DNA of 32,718 nt from Balamuthia mandrillaris (Eukaryota > Discosea > Longamoebia > Balamuthiidae): contig JAVKOQ010000495.1 of assembly GCA_031835245.1 (NCBI GenBank), positions 1 through 32,718 of the forward strand. The letters are read 5' to 3'. The notes under the pieces are model-generated. The model did not search any database. It was not told the DNA's origin and saw only the letters and a list, made by a program, of their open reading frames with translations. Made by a program: the position numbers and the translations under genes. Every line of letters begins with the position of its first letter. Position 1 is the first letter of the stretch. Shown piece by piece: positions 11,622 through 19,318 of the stretch.

Positions 11622-12617
11622 TCACAGACTTGCCTCTTGGAAGGCAAACTCCTGCACAAACCCTGCTGTTGATGCGGATGGTTGGCAACTTGCGCTGCAC
11701 GAGAAGGCCGCGACGGTGGAAAAATCTAGCGTGCAGGGCATGGCGTGTGCGTGCTGATGAATGAGGTAGATGAAAGTTGGCAGAAGTTGGAACTCGAATA
11801 TCCTAGGAAAACCACAGTGCGAACAGGGAGGAACCTGGTCTGGCTCTATGCCTTTGTTGGCAACCCACATGCATTCCCCATTTAAAATATACCTGGAGAG
11901 AAAGCAGCATCGGTAAGGCGAAGTAGTCTGCAAATTGCAAATTAGGTTCAATGGATGGAGGTTAGTTACCGCAGACACTGTTCTGGGTTCTCCTCCATGT
12001 ATCGCTGGAATCTCAAAAAGGCCTTGTCGGATGCCTCTGTGGCTTCGTATTCTTCATCTCTTAGCCCTGTTCCATCCATCTCCTCTATAGCGCTAATTGC
12101 TTCTGAATATTTGGCAAGCAATTGCTTGTCTTGCTGATTCTTTTTCTGCGCATTACGCTTGCATACGGGCCGTATTTCCTCCTCCATGTAGTATGCTGTG
12201 AAGTGGTCGTTGCTCGTCCTCCCAATATCTCTTTCACCACCATTGCCGCCTGTTGTTTTACCTGGTGTGGCTACATCTGACGAATCATGCCGCGCCTTTG
12301 TCTTTGCGTCTTTGGGACTTTCGTTAAGGTTGAGCAACGCCTCAAACCCTTTTTCTAGTTCTTCGTCATCCAGTTGACTTTCCCAAGAGGAACCACCCCA
12401 ATCCTCGTTCCCGCCACCCGAAGCCCAATCGCCTATCTTAAATTCGGTGCATTGTGCCTCATCCTCGTCCACCTCTTGCTGTTTTAATTGTTCACGGTTT
12501 TCCATCGTCGTACGCTGCCACCGTAGTAGTCGCCAGCTAACAACAACAACGAGAATAGCTTTAGCGAGAGAGTAAGAGCGAAAAGAGAGTATGAGCGAGG
12601 AGATAGGGAGGGGGAGA

Positions 12618-12656
<39 letters not shown>

Positions 12657-13083
12657 TGGAGAAAAAATTGAGCGAGAGGGCGAGGGAGGGAAGAACGGAT
12701 ACCTCAGTGTTGGATCCTCAACTGATGAGCATCCCTCTTTTGGGCATACAAACAGAAAGAGAATACGCTCCTTTTCAGGTGCGTGGGGTAAAGGGGCGTA
12801 CAACTGAGTTACAAGGACCATTTCTGAGCCGCAGCACTCACAACATAAAAGAGAAAGCGGTGGAGAGACATCCTCCACCCAACACTGTCGGAAAGCAAAG
12901 AGGTCAGATCAAAAAAGGCTGGTTTGGGTGGGTGTGAATGAGCCAAACGGAAAGTACCGGAAGACCACCGAATTTAGAACAATAAGCGTCCAGCTGATCG
13001 ACAACTTCCTCACCAAGAAAGCCAAGTACCTCCTCCGTAGGCACTTCCGCTGGCGGCGGTGCAAACCCCTCTGGTGCGTTCAT
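11622..13083 (-). CDS. PDCD2: PDCD2 / TSR4-like 40S ribosomal protein chaperone
   Basis: PDCD2 family proteins escort ribosomal protein uS5 (Rps2) during 40S assembly. Four exons with perfect phase (13083-12958, 12884-12703, 12536-11970, 11892-11622) give 381 residues, close to the usual 340-400. The N-terminal part has KFGGLPV followed by LCCECCGSEMVLVTQLYAPL and LFLFVCPKEGC, the cysteine-rich MYND-like and first PDCD2 segment. The C-terminal PDCD2_C domain has NPEQCLRYILNGECMWV, VPPCSHCGFPRIFEFQLLP and FSCSASC. Between them lies an acidic, tryptophan-containing linker (GDWASGGGNEDWGGSSWE). The start is the ATG at 13083. An in-frame open stretch continues upstream to an AG at about 13120, so one more 5' exon is possible but not needed. 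The gene is head-to-head with the TTD14-like gene. Confidence 0.93.
12621..12651. repeat. (GA)n microsatellite, PDCD2 intron 2
   Basis: A GA run of about 30 bp in PDCD2 intron 2 (12702-12537). It reads (TC)n on the sense strand. Confidence 0.9.
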
Positions 13084-13256
13084 GGCAGTCTCGAATCCTT
13101 TCAATCTCTCGTAATTATTGCCTATGAATAAGACTATCGATAATTATCGCGAAATAGTTATTCATGGGCGATAAAAAAAAGAGTCTCTAACTCCCCCCCC
13201 AAAAAAAAGCAGCAACAGAACAACCACCAAGCCTACCAAACAACAAAAGAACAAAA
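13084..13256. promoter_or_regulatory. Bidirectional promoter between PDCD2 and the TTD14-like gene
   Basis: 173 bp separate two divergent start codons. The spacer includes the long imperfect palindrome at 13117-13172 and a C8/A8 block at 13193-13208. There is no room for separate promoters, so shared control is likely. Confidence 0.6.
13117..13172. repeat. 56-bp imperfect palindrome in a bidirectional promoter
   Basis: The outer arms ATTGCCTATGAATAA (13117-13131) and TTATTCATGGGCGAT (13158-13172) are inverted repeats matching at 13 of 15 positions. Inside them is the perfect 12-bp palindrome CGATAATTATCG (13138-13149). It overlaps TATCGATA (13135-13142). Confidence 0.75.
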
Positions 13257-14645
13257 ATGTGGAGGAGGAGCGTTGTTGGGGCGAAGGTGGCACCGCTGGC
13301 CTGCGGCTTTGTTGCCCACTCTGGGCGCTCACTGCCGCAGGTTGTATCGTTGCGCGGGCCTGCCTTGCGAGCAGTAAACCTGGGCATGAGTGGTGCCGGT
13401 TGGAGAACTGTTACCTCTCGGCGTTGCTTTGCCGCCACTCCCGGCGGCCCACCTGGAGGAAGAGTTCTTGGGACGGGTCCGAGCCTCGATCAGTTGGCCA
13501 AGAAGGGAATGACTGAGGAAGAAATACTAAAGATGGTGGCTCAGAAGACCAAACCGACGAGGTTTTCCTTCATGTCAACCCATCGCGCTGTTCTGGAATA
13601 CGTTGTTGGCGTGGCTTGTGGCCTGTGTACGTTGCAGCCTCACTTTGCGTTGGCAGTCTCACTTTCGTCTTACCCCATATCCAACGCCAATTCACAATGA
13701 AGGTGTGGGTTATGGACTCTTCGCCGAGAATGGGTTCTTAAACCCAAAGGCCCAAGAAAAGCAGAAGGACCTGTTGGCCCAGTTAATGCTTGAAAGAAGC
13801 CGAAATGTGTACACAGTGGTGCTCACGGGTGGCCCCTGTGGTGGCAAGTCCTCTGCCATGGAGCACTTTATCAAACACTTTGAGCAACAAGGCTTTGTTG
13901 TGCTAACCCTCCCAGAAGTACCGACCTTGCTTTTCCAATGTACTCTTCTTTCCTATTGCATGCTCGTCTCTGGTGTGAGTGGGGGGGGGGGTTGTGGCTT
14001 TTGTCTCTCTTTTGTCGTTCCTTCTTCTCACTTCTGTGTACACACAACAAAAATTCAAATCTAGCTGGTGTACCGAGAGATTTATCTAAGTACACCCCAG
14101 AGCAGCTGTTTACTTTTGAGCAAGAGGTGTTAAATACCCAGATAAGGCTTGAGGATGCTGCTGTTGGTGTAGCCAATAGTCTTGGCAGGAAGTGCTTGAT
14201 ATTGTTGGATCGAGGAGTACTTGACATCTCCGCCTACTTGCCTCCGTCTCTTTGGCATCAGCTGCTTGACAAGTCAGGACTGACTGAGCATGCTCTGAGA
14301 CAACGCTATGATGCTGTGGTCCACCTTATAACAGCAGCCCAGGGCGCAGCAGCCTTTTACACCACTGCCAATAATGCTGCTCGCACTGAAACTGTTGAAG
14401 AGGCCATTGCACTTGACAAGAAAGTGCAACAAGCATGGTTGGCGCATCCTCGCCATTGTGTTGTTGACAACTCCACTTCCTTCAAGGAAAAACTTCAGAG
14501 AAGTTCTGCCCTTCTTGAAGATGCTTTGCAAAGAACAGACAAAAGACGTGTGGGCGCGGAGCAGGCTCAAGGGTCTAATACAAGAGATACACTAACTGCC
14601 AGCAACACTACAAAAAAATGCCGCCTTGGTAGTGTGGGCCAATGA
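13257..14645 (+). CDS. TTD14-like P-loop NTPase (AAA_28 family)
   Basis: Three exons with perfect phase (13257-13601, 13657-13939, 14065-14645) give 402 residues. The catalytic part is an AAA_28-type P-loop domain: Walker A GGPCGGKSS (near 13833), LPEVPTLLFQ, then LILLDRGVLDISAYLP (near 14200), and the family's closing pattern of YTTANNAARTET, a dispersed LDKKVQQAW and the CVVDNSTSFKEK stretch. In Drosophila, TTD14 binds GTP and PI3P and is needed for TRPL transport; elsewhere the family is mostly uncharacterised, so I assign only a nucleotide-binding role. Residues 1-70 are rich in arginine, alanine and serine with almost no acid (MWRRSVVGAKVAPLACGFVA...), like a mitochondrial targeting sequence. 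Exon 1 also encodes MTEEEILKMVAQKTKPTRFS before the domain. The first intron is only 55 bp; the second carries a G11 run. An AATAAA follows at 14759-14764. Confidence 0.85.
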
Positions 14646-14650
14646 GCATG

Positions 14651-14662
14651 TTTCCCGCCAAA
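14651..14662. promoter_or_regulatory. Perfect E2F-type sequence between TTD14 and Fanzor
   Basis: TTTCCCGCCAAA matches the classical E2F consensus at all positions. It lies in the TTD14 3'UTR and about 510 bp upstream of the Fanzor start. Function is unknown; a chance match is possible. Confidence 0.3.
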
Positions 14663-14758
14663 ACAACCCTTCCTTCTCCCACGCCTTTGAAGGCAAAGTG
14701 GTGGGTTGGGGTGTGGGGTGGGGTGTACGGAATGGATGCTCATGCTGCTGCTGCCGCC

Positions 14759-14764
14759 AATAAA
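14759..14764 (+). other. Polyadenylation signal AATAAA of the TTD14-like gene
   Basis: The canonical hexamer 114 bp after the stop codon. Confidence 0.5.
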
Positions 14765-15170
14765 CTTTTGGTACTCGTCATTCGCCTTGACACTTTTCTG
14801 CTACTCGTTTTCTTTTCTTCTCTTCTCTTCTTTTCTTTTCATTTCTTTCTTTTCAAAAGTAAACACACAGACACACACATCCACGAAGCTCCACGCACCA
14901 CCGTATTTCTCATTGCTACGCTTCTACTACACAAGGAGGAAACCAGCGGAAGGAGGCAGAGGTGGAAACCGAAGCGGTTCAGCCGCAGGCAGGGGCACTG
15001 CTCCGATTGAAAAGGTAGCGTTCTTTTTTCTCTGCTCGCTCACTACATTTTTTGATGATGGAAACAAAATTTGTTACCAACCACTCACTAATGATTTCTT
15101 TTGTTTAAAAAAGAACAGCATCACGAACCTCTGTGCGCCTCTTCCACAACGCTGCTGGAAGCTGGCCTGA

Positions 15171-16757
15171 ATGGCAAGTTGCCCACAGTGCGGAAAAAAG
15201 TTTGCTACCTCTCACGGGTTGGCCATCCACTTCGGTCGGGTCCACAAGGAAGGGGGTCGCGCCACTACTTCTGCTACTTCCACTGCTACTCGGAAAAGAA
15301 GAGCGGAAAACGCCCCAGCGGCACCTCAGGCAAGGGCACAGAAGCGTGGAAGGCCGCAGGCTGCACCCGCCCAGCCCTTTTGGAACCAGTTTTCCAGCTT
15401 AATCGGGAGAAGATTAATACGCCCGGAAGCCTTGTGCTTGGAAGAACCCTTTGCCTGTGGTTCAGGATGGTTCACCGCCTGCAAGCACATTCCTAACGGA
15501 GAAAAGGTGTTGGAGGAGGAGGAGGAGAAGAAGGAGAAGGAGAAGAAGGAGGAAGAGGAAGAGGAGAAGGAGAAGGAAGAAGAGGAGAAAAACCAGAAAG
15601 GCTTGTTAGGCCTCATCGAGGGACTCGTTCCGTCTCGCCCAGCCGTACAGCTCACCAAAAAAGGCAAGAACGGAGAGGAGAAACCGGTAGTGGGGCGAGT
15701 GGAGAAGATCCGCCTTTATCCGCGCTCAGAACAAAAGAAGACGCTGGCCAAGTGGTTCGGCACAGTACGATGGACCTACAACAAGGCCGTGGAGTTCCAT
15801 CGTGAACATCAAGGAATGCCTCGTGATGAGATGAAGGAACAAGTCAGGAAGAAATTCCTAAATAACAGCAATTTCAAGGGAGAGAACAAGAGCCTTGCGT
15901 GGGTGTTGGAAACTCCTCGATTCATTCGGAGTGACGCTGTCGATGATTTCTTCAACGGCGTGAAAAGCAGCTTGGCGGCGGGCAGAGGCACGACTGGATT
16001 CCAGATGAAGTTCCGTGGTAGGAAGGACAAGAGCCAGTCTCTCAGCATCCAAGCCAGGGAGTGGAACCACAACAGCTCTATCCGCCAACTCTTCTTCGGG
16101 GAGGCGCGAATCAAAGCGAGGGACAAGAACTACAAAGTTCCGTCAGAGGTGCTCTATGCCGTTCGTCTGGTGAAGGACACTCGACTGGGCCATTACTACC
16201 TCTGCGTGCCTCAGCCTTTGAAGCTCATGGGCGAGAGCCAAGCCCGTGAGCACCGAAGGAGAGAGGCAGGCATCATCGCCTTGGATCCAGGAGTGCGCAC
16301 ATTCATGACCACCTACAACGGCTGCGGGGAGGTCACCGAGTGGGGCAAAGCGGACATCAACGAGATAGGCAAGCTGTGCCACCGCCTGGATCGCATGCAG
16401 AGTAAGGGCACCAAGGTCAACCACAGACAACGGCGCCGTCTCCGAAGGGCCGCTGCTCGGCTTCGCCAGAGGATCCGCAACCTGGTGGATGACCTCCACA
16501 AGAAGCTCGTGTTTTGGTTGGTCAAGAACTTCTCCCTCATCCTTCTGCCAGAGTTCAGGAGCCAGCAGATGGTGCGGCGAGGCCACCGCCGCATTGGCTC
16601 GCGAACGGCCAGAGCCATGCTGACCTGGTCCCACTACGACTTTGGAAAAATCATTCTTGCTTTTTTTGCGAGGAAGAGAGAGCGCGCGTGGCGCAAGCCT
16701 TTCTTCATTCGCCGCGAGGTTTACCTATTTTCTGTCGACAGAGCGACTGTTCAATAA
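15171..16757 (+). CDS. Fanzor (eukaryotic TnpB-like RNA-guided nuclease family), C-terminally short
   Basis: An intronless frame of 528 codons. The start is fixed by an in-frame TGA directly before the ATG. Residues 4-25 form a C2H2 finger (C4, C7, H20, H25). A basic alanine/proline-rich stretch and a Glu/Lys run (about 115-143) follow. The TnpB/Fanzor core begins near residue 177 with VEKIRLYPRSEQKK and KWFGTVRWTYNKAV. RuvC-I is IIALDPGVRTF with D372; RuvC-II is LLPEFRSQQMVRRG with E461; the Fanzor motif TARAMLTWSHYDF follows. Members of the family then carry a zinc ribbon (two CxxC pairs) and the third RuvC aspartate. Here the frame ends about 45 residues after SHYDF, and no such motifs occur in any frame before the next gene. 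Active Fanzors use a guide RNA from the element's own end to cut DNA. This copy may be nuclease-dead. GC content is higher than in the flanks. No transposase or terminal repeats were found. The stop codon lies inside AATAAA. Confidence 0.93.
   Translation: MASCPQCGKKFATSHGLAIHFGRVHKEGGRATTSATSTATRKRRAENAPAAPQARAQKRGRPQAAPAQPFWNQFSSLIGRRLIRPEALCLEEPFACGSGWFTACKHIPNGEKVLEEEEEKKEKEKKEEEEEEKEKEEEEKNQKGLLGLIEGLVPSRPAVQLTKKGKNGEEKPVVGRVEKIRLYPRSEQKKTLAKWFGTVRWTYNKAVEFHREHQGMPRDEMKEQVRKKFLNNSNFKGENKSLAWVLETPRFIRSDAVDDFFNGVKSSLAAGRGTTGFQMKFRGRKDKSQSLSIQAREWNHNSSIRQLFFGEARIKARDKNYKVPSEVLYAVRLVKDTRLGHYYLCVPQPLKLMGESQAREHRRREAGIIALDPGVRTFMTTYNGCGEVTEWGKADINEIGKLCHRLDRMQSKGTKVNHRQRRRLRRAAARLRQRIRNLVDDLHKKLVFWLVKNFSLILLPEFRSQQMVRRGHRRIGSRTARAMLTWSHYDFGKIILAFFARKRERAWRKPFFIRREVYLFSVDRATVQ
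15514..15600 (+). repeat. GAG/AAG triplet-rich tract in the Fanzor linker
   Basis: An imperfect run of GAG, GAA and AAG codons encodes about 29 consecutive glutamate or lysine residues between the zinc finger region and the TnpB-like core. It is likely a triplet-expansion linker of no fixed structure. Confidence 0.8.
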
Positions 16758-16758
16758 A
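16753..16758 (+). other. Polyadenylation signal overlapping the Fanzor stop
   Basis: AATAAA at 16753-16758 contains the TAA stop (16755-16757) of the Fanzor frame. If used, the 3'UTR would be only 10-30 nt and would exclude any guide-RNA scaffold located downstream of the frame. Confidence 0.45.
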
Positions 16759-16955
16759 GAGTCAATGAAACGTCGTTGAAAACCGCTGGAAAAAAGCTCT
16801 AAGCCACCAATGGGGTTTGTCGGCAATATCCGCAGGGGGCAAATATGCATAGGGCCTACCCTCCTTTCTGTTTTTATTATTCATTATTTATTATTTTTAC
16901 CGCTCAACTCCACCACACTTCTACTACCTCTCAACAGCTCTTCAAACAACACAAC

Positions 16956-17900
16956 ATGCAAGACACCCGTGTTTGCGATCTGACCACCCACACCAAAACT
17001 ATTCATGTGGTCAAGCGAGACGATACAATAGGACAAGTGCTGGACACGCTGTATAAATACGACATTACGGCCGTGCCGGTGATCGACTACGAGAGCAAAG
17101 TGCACGGCATGCTGGACAACCTTGATCTCCTGGCATTTCTCGTGAACATAACTAGCCAAGGCAAGCGTCCTGTCTCACAGGTGCTCGCAAGAGAGGACTT
17201 GGAGCAATTCTACGAGACCTCCAAAAACTGGACACTGAGCACGGTGGACCAAGGAAAGAGCGTGCTGGAAAGCCTTGGCCAAAGGAACCCTTGGCTACCC
17301 TGCACTACGGGAGTGCCCCTTTCTGCAGTGCTGCAGGTGTTTGCAGATGGGGTTCACCGCCTTCCTGTCGTCAAAAGCGATGCTCCCAATGAAGTAGTCA
17401 ACATTATAACTCAGTCTGACGTGAATTGTTTCTTGGCCCAAGACCCCCTCAAGTATTTGGCTGCCAAGGCCGAGGCTACCCTTCAAGATCTCCACCTCCT
17501 ACAAGGCGAGCAGGCCATTAGCAAGGTCACCGCAGACGTGCCAGCTATCGACGCCTTTGTGAAGATGTACGACGAAGAACGGAGCTCCATCGCTGTGGTT
17601 GACGCAAGCGGCATTCTGCTTGGTTGCATTAGCGCCACCGACCTCAAGTACATCCGAAACTTCAACTTCCAACAACTGTTACGTCCCTCCTTTGACTTTA
17701 TTCAGGAGGTTCGTAAGAATCAAGCTAAAGTCAAGGACTACCTCGTGACGGTCCCACCTACTGCCACTCTGCAGGATGTCGTCACAACTCTCGCTAAAAA
17801 GCGCGTCCATCGTCTCTACGTCATCAACGAAGAAAACCATCCTATCGGCCTTGTCTCTCTCACTGACATAGCCAAGGTCCTCTCCTCTGCGACCCATTAA
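16956..17900 (+). CDS. Four-CBS-domain protein, AMPK gamma / Snf4-like
   Basis: An intronless gene of 314 residues starting at the ATG MQDTRVCDLTTH. Four CBS motifs are visible: KYDITAVPVIDYESKVHGML (residues about 29-50), FADGVHRLPVV (about 130), YDEERSSIAVVDASGILLG (about 206-225) and KKRVHRLYVINEENHPIG (about 288-305), followed by LVSLTDIAKVL. The VHRLxVV/VHRLYVI pattern and the tandem Bateman arrangement are those of AMPK/SNF1 gamma subunits, which bind AMP, ADP and ATP in the cytosol and nucleus. The length fits Snf4 (322). Related CBS proteins outside the kinase complex have the same layout, so the AMPK role is likely but not proven. Only 198 bp separate it from the Fanzor stop. Confidence 0.85.
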   Translation: MQDTRVCDLTTHTKTIHVVKRDDTIGQVLDTLYKYDITAVPVIDYESKVHGMLDNLDLLAFLVNITSQGKRPVSQVLAREDLEQFYETSKNWTLSTVDQGKSVLESLGQRNPWLPCTTGVPLSAVLQVFADGVHRLPVVKSDAPNEVVNIITQSDVNCFLAQDPLKYLAAKAEATLQDLHLLQGEQAISKVTADVPAIDAFVKMYDEERSSIAVVDASGILLGCISATDLKYIRNFNFQQLLRPSFDFIQEVRKNQAKVKDYLVTVPPTATLQDVVTTLAKKRVHRLYVINEENHPIGLVSLTDIAKVLSSATH

Positions 17901-18158
17901 CCTCTTCTTCTCTTCTTTTGATTGCTTCTGTTGTGGCGAGTTTCTACCGTCGGTTGCTGAGCCATGTACGCAAGAGCGGGTTCCGTTTCTCTTTCTATTT
18001 CTTTGTTAAAATGTAAAAACACCTTGGGTTGGGGTATTGCTTTCCAGTTTCTCCTCCCTCTCTTCTCCTCTTCTCTCAGCCCCAGAGGGCATATGTGGTG
18101 ATGGATGGATGCCTCCTGGTGAAAAAGGGATTGAACGAAAGGGATGGGCAAACAACAA

Positions 18159-18924
18159 CTACAGACGAGGTATCGTGGGTGGACGGATGGGAGGAGAGAG
18201 CCGTGTGACTTTCCACCCTTTGCCAATGCGGTGGGTGGCGCATCCCTGTATCAAACCAAGCGCCACCTGTTACGCAACGCAGTAAGCAAGACCAAAGGAC
18301 AGTGGGTTGCAGTGATGCTGGTGGAGGGAACCAACCGGTCCATATTCTCGGCTGTCGAGGCTGTTCTTGGGATTGTCTCCTTCTAGCCAGCAATGGCCTA
18401 GCGGTACTGATACTTGAACGTCCATGCCATCATCTGTGCTCTGCCACCGAGCGTCCCCTTGTAAGCCTGTTATCCGCTTGATGACCAACGTGTCCGGGTC
18501 ATACGGTGCCCTATCGTTGTGCAGATAGTCAGAGAGTAGCAACAGCAGCTAGTGCTTGAAAGCAATACGTACTTTAAGACAACCACCCTCCCTGGTTTTC
18601 GGCCTGAAGGTTAGATTTCAATACAACCAACCGGGTCTGGATCGCGAGACCTAACAAACCTTTGTGCAAAGTACACCGCCGGTTGAGCAATACCCAATCG
18701 CCCTGTTCCAAGGTTGGATACATCGACCGACCTTCCACTGTGTTGATGCCAAAGCCAGCCAGGTCAAACACAGCCACCCCTACTGGAGCCCAAAGTAAAA
18801 CCCCTGCTACTGCCTTACGTTGGAACCAGAAAGCGTAGCCTGAGCATCTCCCCGCAACACAACTGCAGCTGCGTACCTTCACCCTTGCGAATAGCGTGGC
18901 ACCGCCTCCTGTCGCTCCCGCCAT
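18159..18924 (-). CDS. Mitochondrial inner-membrane signal peptidase, IMP2-like
   Basis: A type I (S26) signal peptidase that trims precursors at the mitochondrial inner membrane. Three exons (18924 to 18587 or 18584; 18510-18336; 18266-18159) give 206 or 207 residues; both exon 1 donors (GTGGTT, GTTGTC) keep phase. The N-terminus is basic, then hydrophobic ([17 protein letters not shown]), acting as membrane anchor. The catalytic serine is in [18 protein letters not shown] and the catalytic lysine in [34 protein letters not shown] and [13 protein letters not shown] are the conserved boxes D and E of the IMP2 type. The last exon ends IPRL and TAG (18159-18161). Its length and the NSLDSR...GPV box favour IMP2 (IMMP2L) over IMP1. 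It shares strand with the LIM gene and is separated from it by CT-rich satellite-like DNA. Confidence 0.9.
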
Positions 18925-18934
18925 CTCTTTCCTG

Positions 18935-19240
18935 CTTTCTTGCTTTCTCTGCTCTGCTCTCTCCTCTGCTCTCTCCTCTCTGCTCTCTCCTCTCTCCTCT
19001 CTCCTCTCTCCTCTCTCCTCTCTCCTCTCTCTGCTCTCTCCTCTGCTCTCCTCTCCTCTCTGCTCTCTGCTCTCTCTGCTCTCTGCTCTGCTCTCTCCCT
19101 TCTCCTCTCTCCCCTCTCTTCTCTCCTCTCTCCCTCTCTGCTCTCGCTCTCTGCTCTCTCCTCTCTCCTCTCTGCTCTCTCCTCTCTCCTCCATGCTCTC
19201 TGCTCTCTGCTCCCTGCTCTCCTCTCTCCTCTCGCATCGG
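18935..19240. repeat. CTCTC-rich minisatellite-like spacer
   Basis: About 300 bp made almost only of CTCTCCT, CTGCTCT and CTCCTCT units on the + strand. No unit is perfectly regular, but the 7-bp unit CTCTCCT is repeated in tandem near 18995-19030. Because stop codons cannot form from these units, long frames are open on both strands (Leu/Ser-rich on +, Arg/Glu-rich on -). These are not taken as genes. The stretch lies 5' of the IMP2-like gene and 3' of the LIM gene. Confidence 0.85.
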
Positions 19241-19318
19241 TTTGTGCTCACCGGAAAAAACAAAAAGAGGGGGGAAGGCAGAGCAAACAAGATTCTTCTT
19301 CTTCTTGTAAACAAGAGG

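Larger units (their letters stand above)
14646..15170 (+). other. TTD14 3' flank and Fanzor 5' flank
   Basis: About 525 bp without a recognisable gene. It contains TTTCCCGCCAAA (14651-14662), a perfect E2F-type sequence six bases after the TTD14 stop; AATAAA at 14759-14764; and a pyrimidine-rich stretch (14811-14855). The segment 14930-15015 ends in a possible donor (AAAAG/GTAGCG) with an acceptor-like TTTAAAAAAG at 15114, so a 5'UTR intron of the Fanzor gene is possible. Confidence 0.4.

Noticed and set aside
13135-13142. TATCGATA, identical to the insect DRE promoter element
   Set aside because: DRE/DREF is an insect system. The sequence is part of the larger palindrome and a chance match of 8 bp is likely.
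14642-15170. Plus-strand frames between TTD14 and Fanzor
   Set aside because: They are pyrimidine-rich and show no conserved motif; an in-frame TGA directly before the Fanzor ATG rules out an N-terminal extension through this route.
16143-16634. Minus-strand frames of 100-163 codons opposite the Fanzor
   Set aside because: They are antisense shadows of a GC-rich coding sequence and have no recognisable domain.
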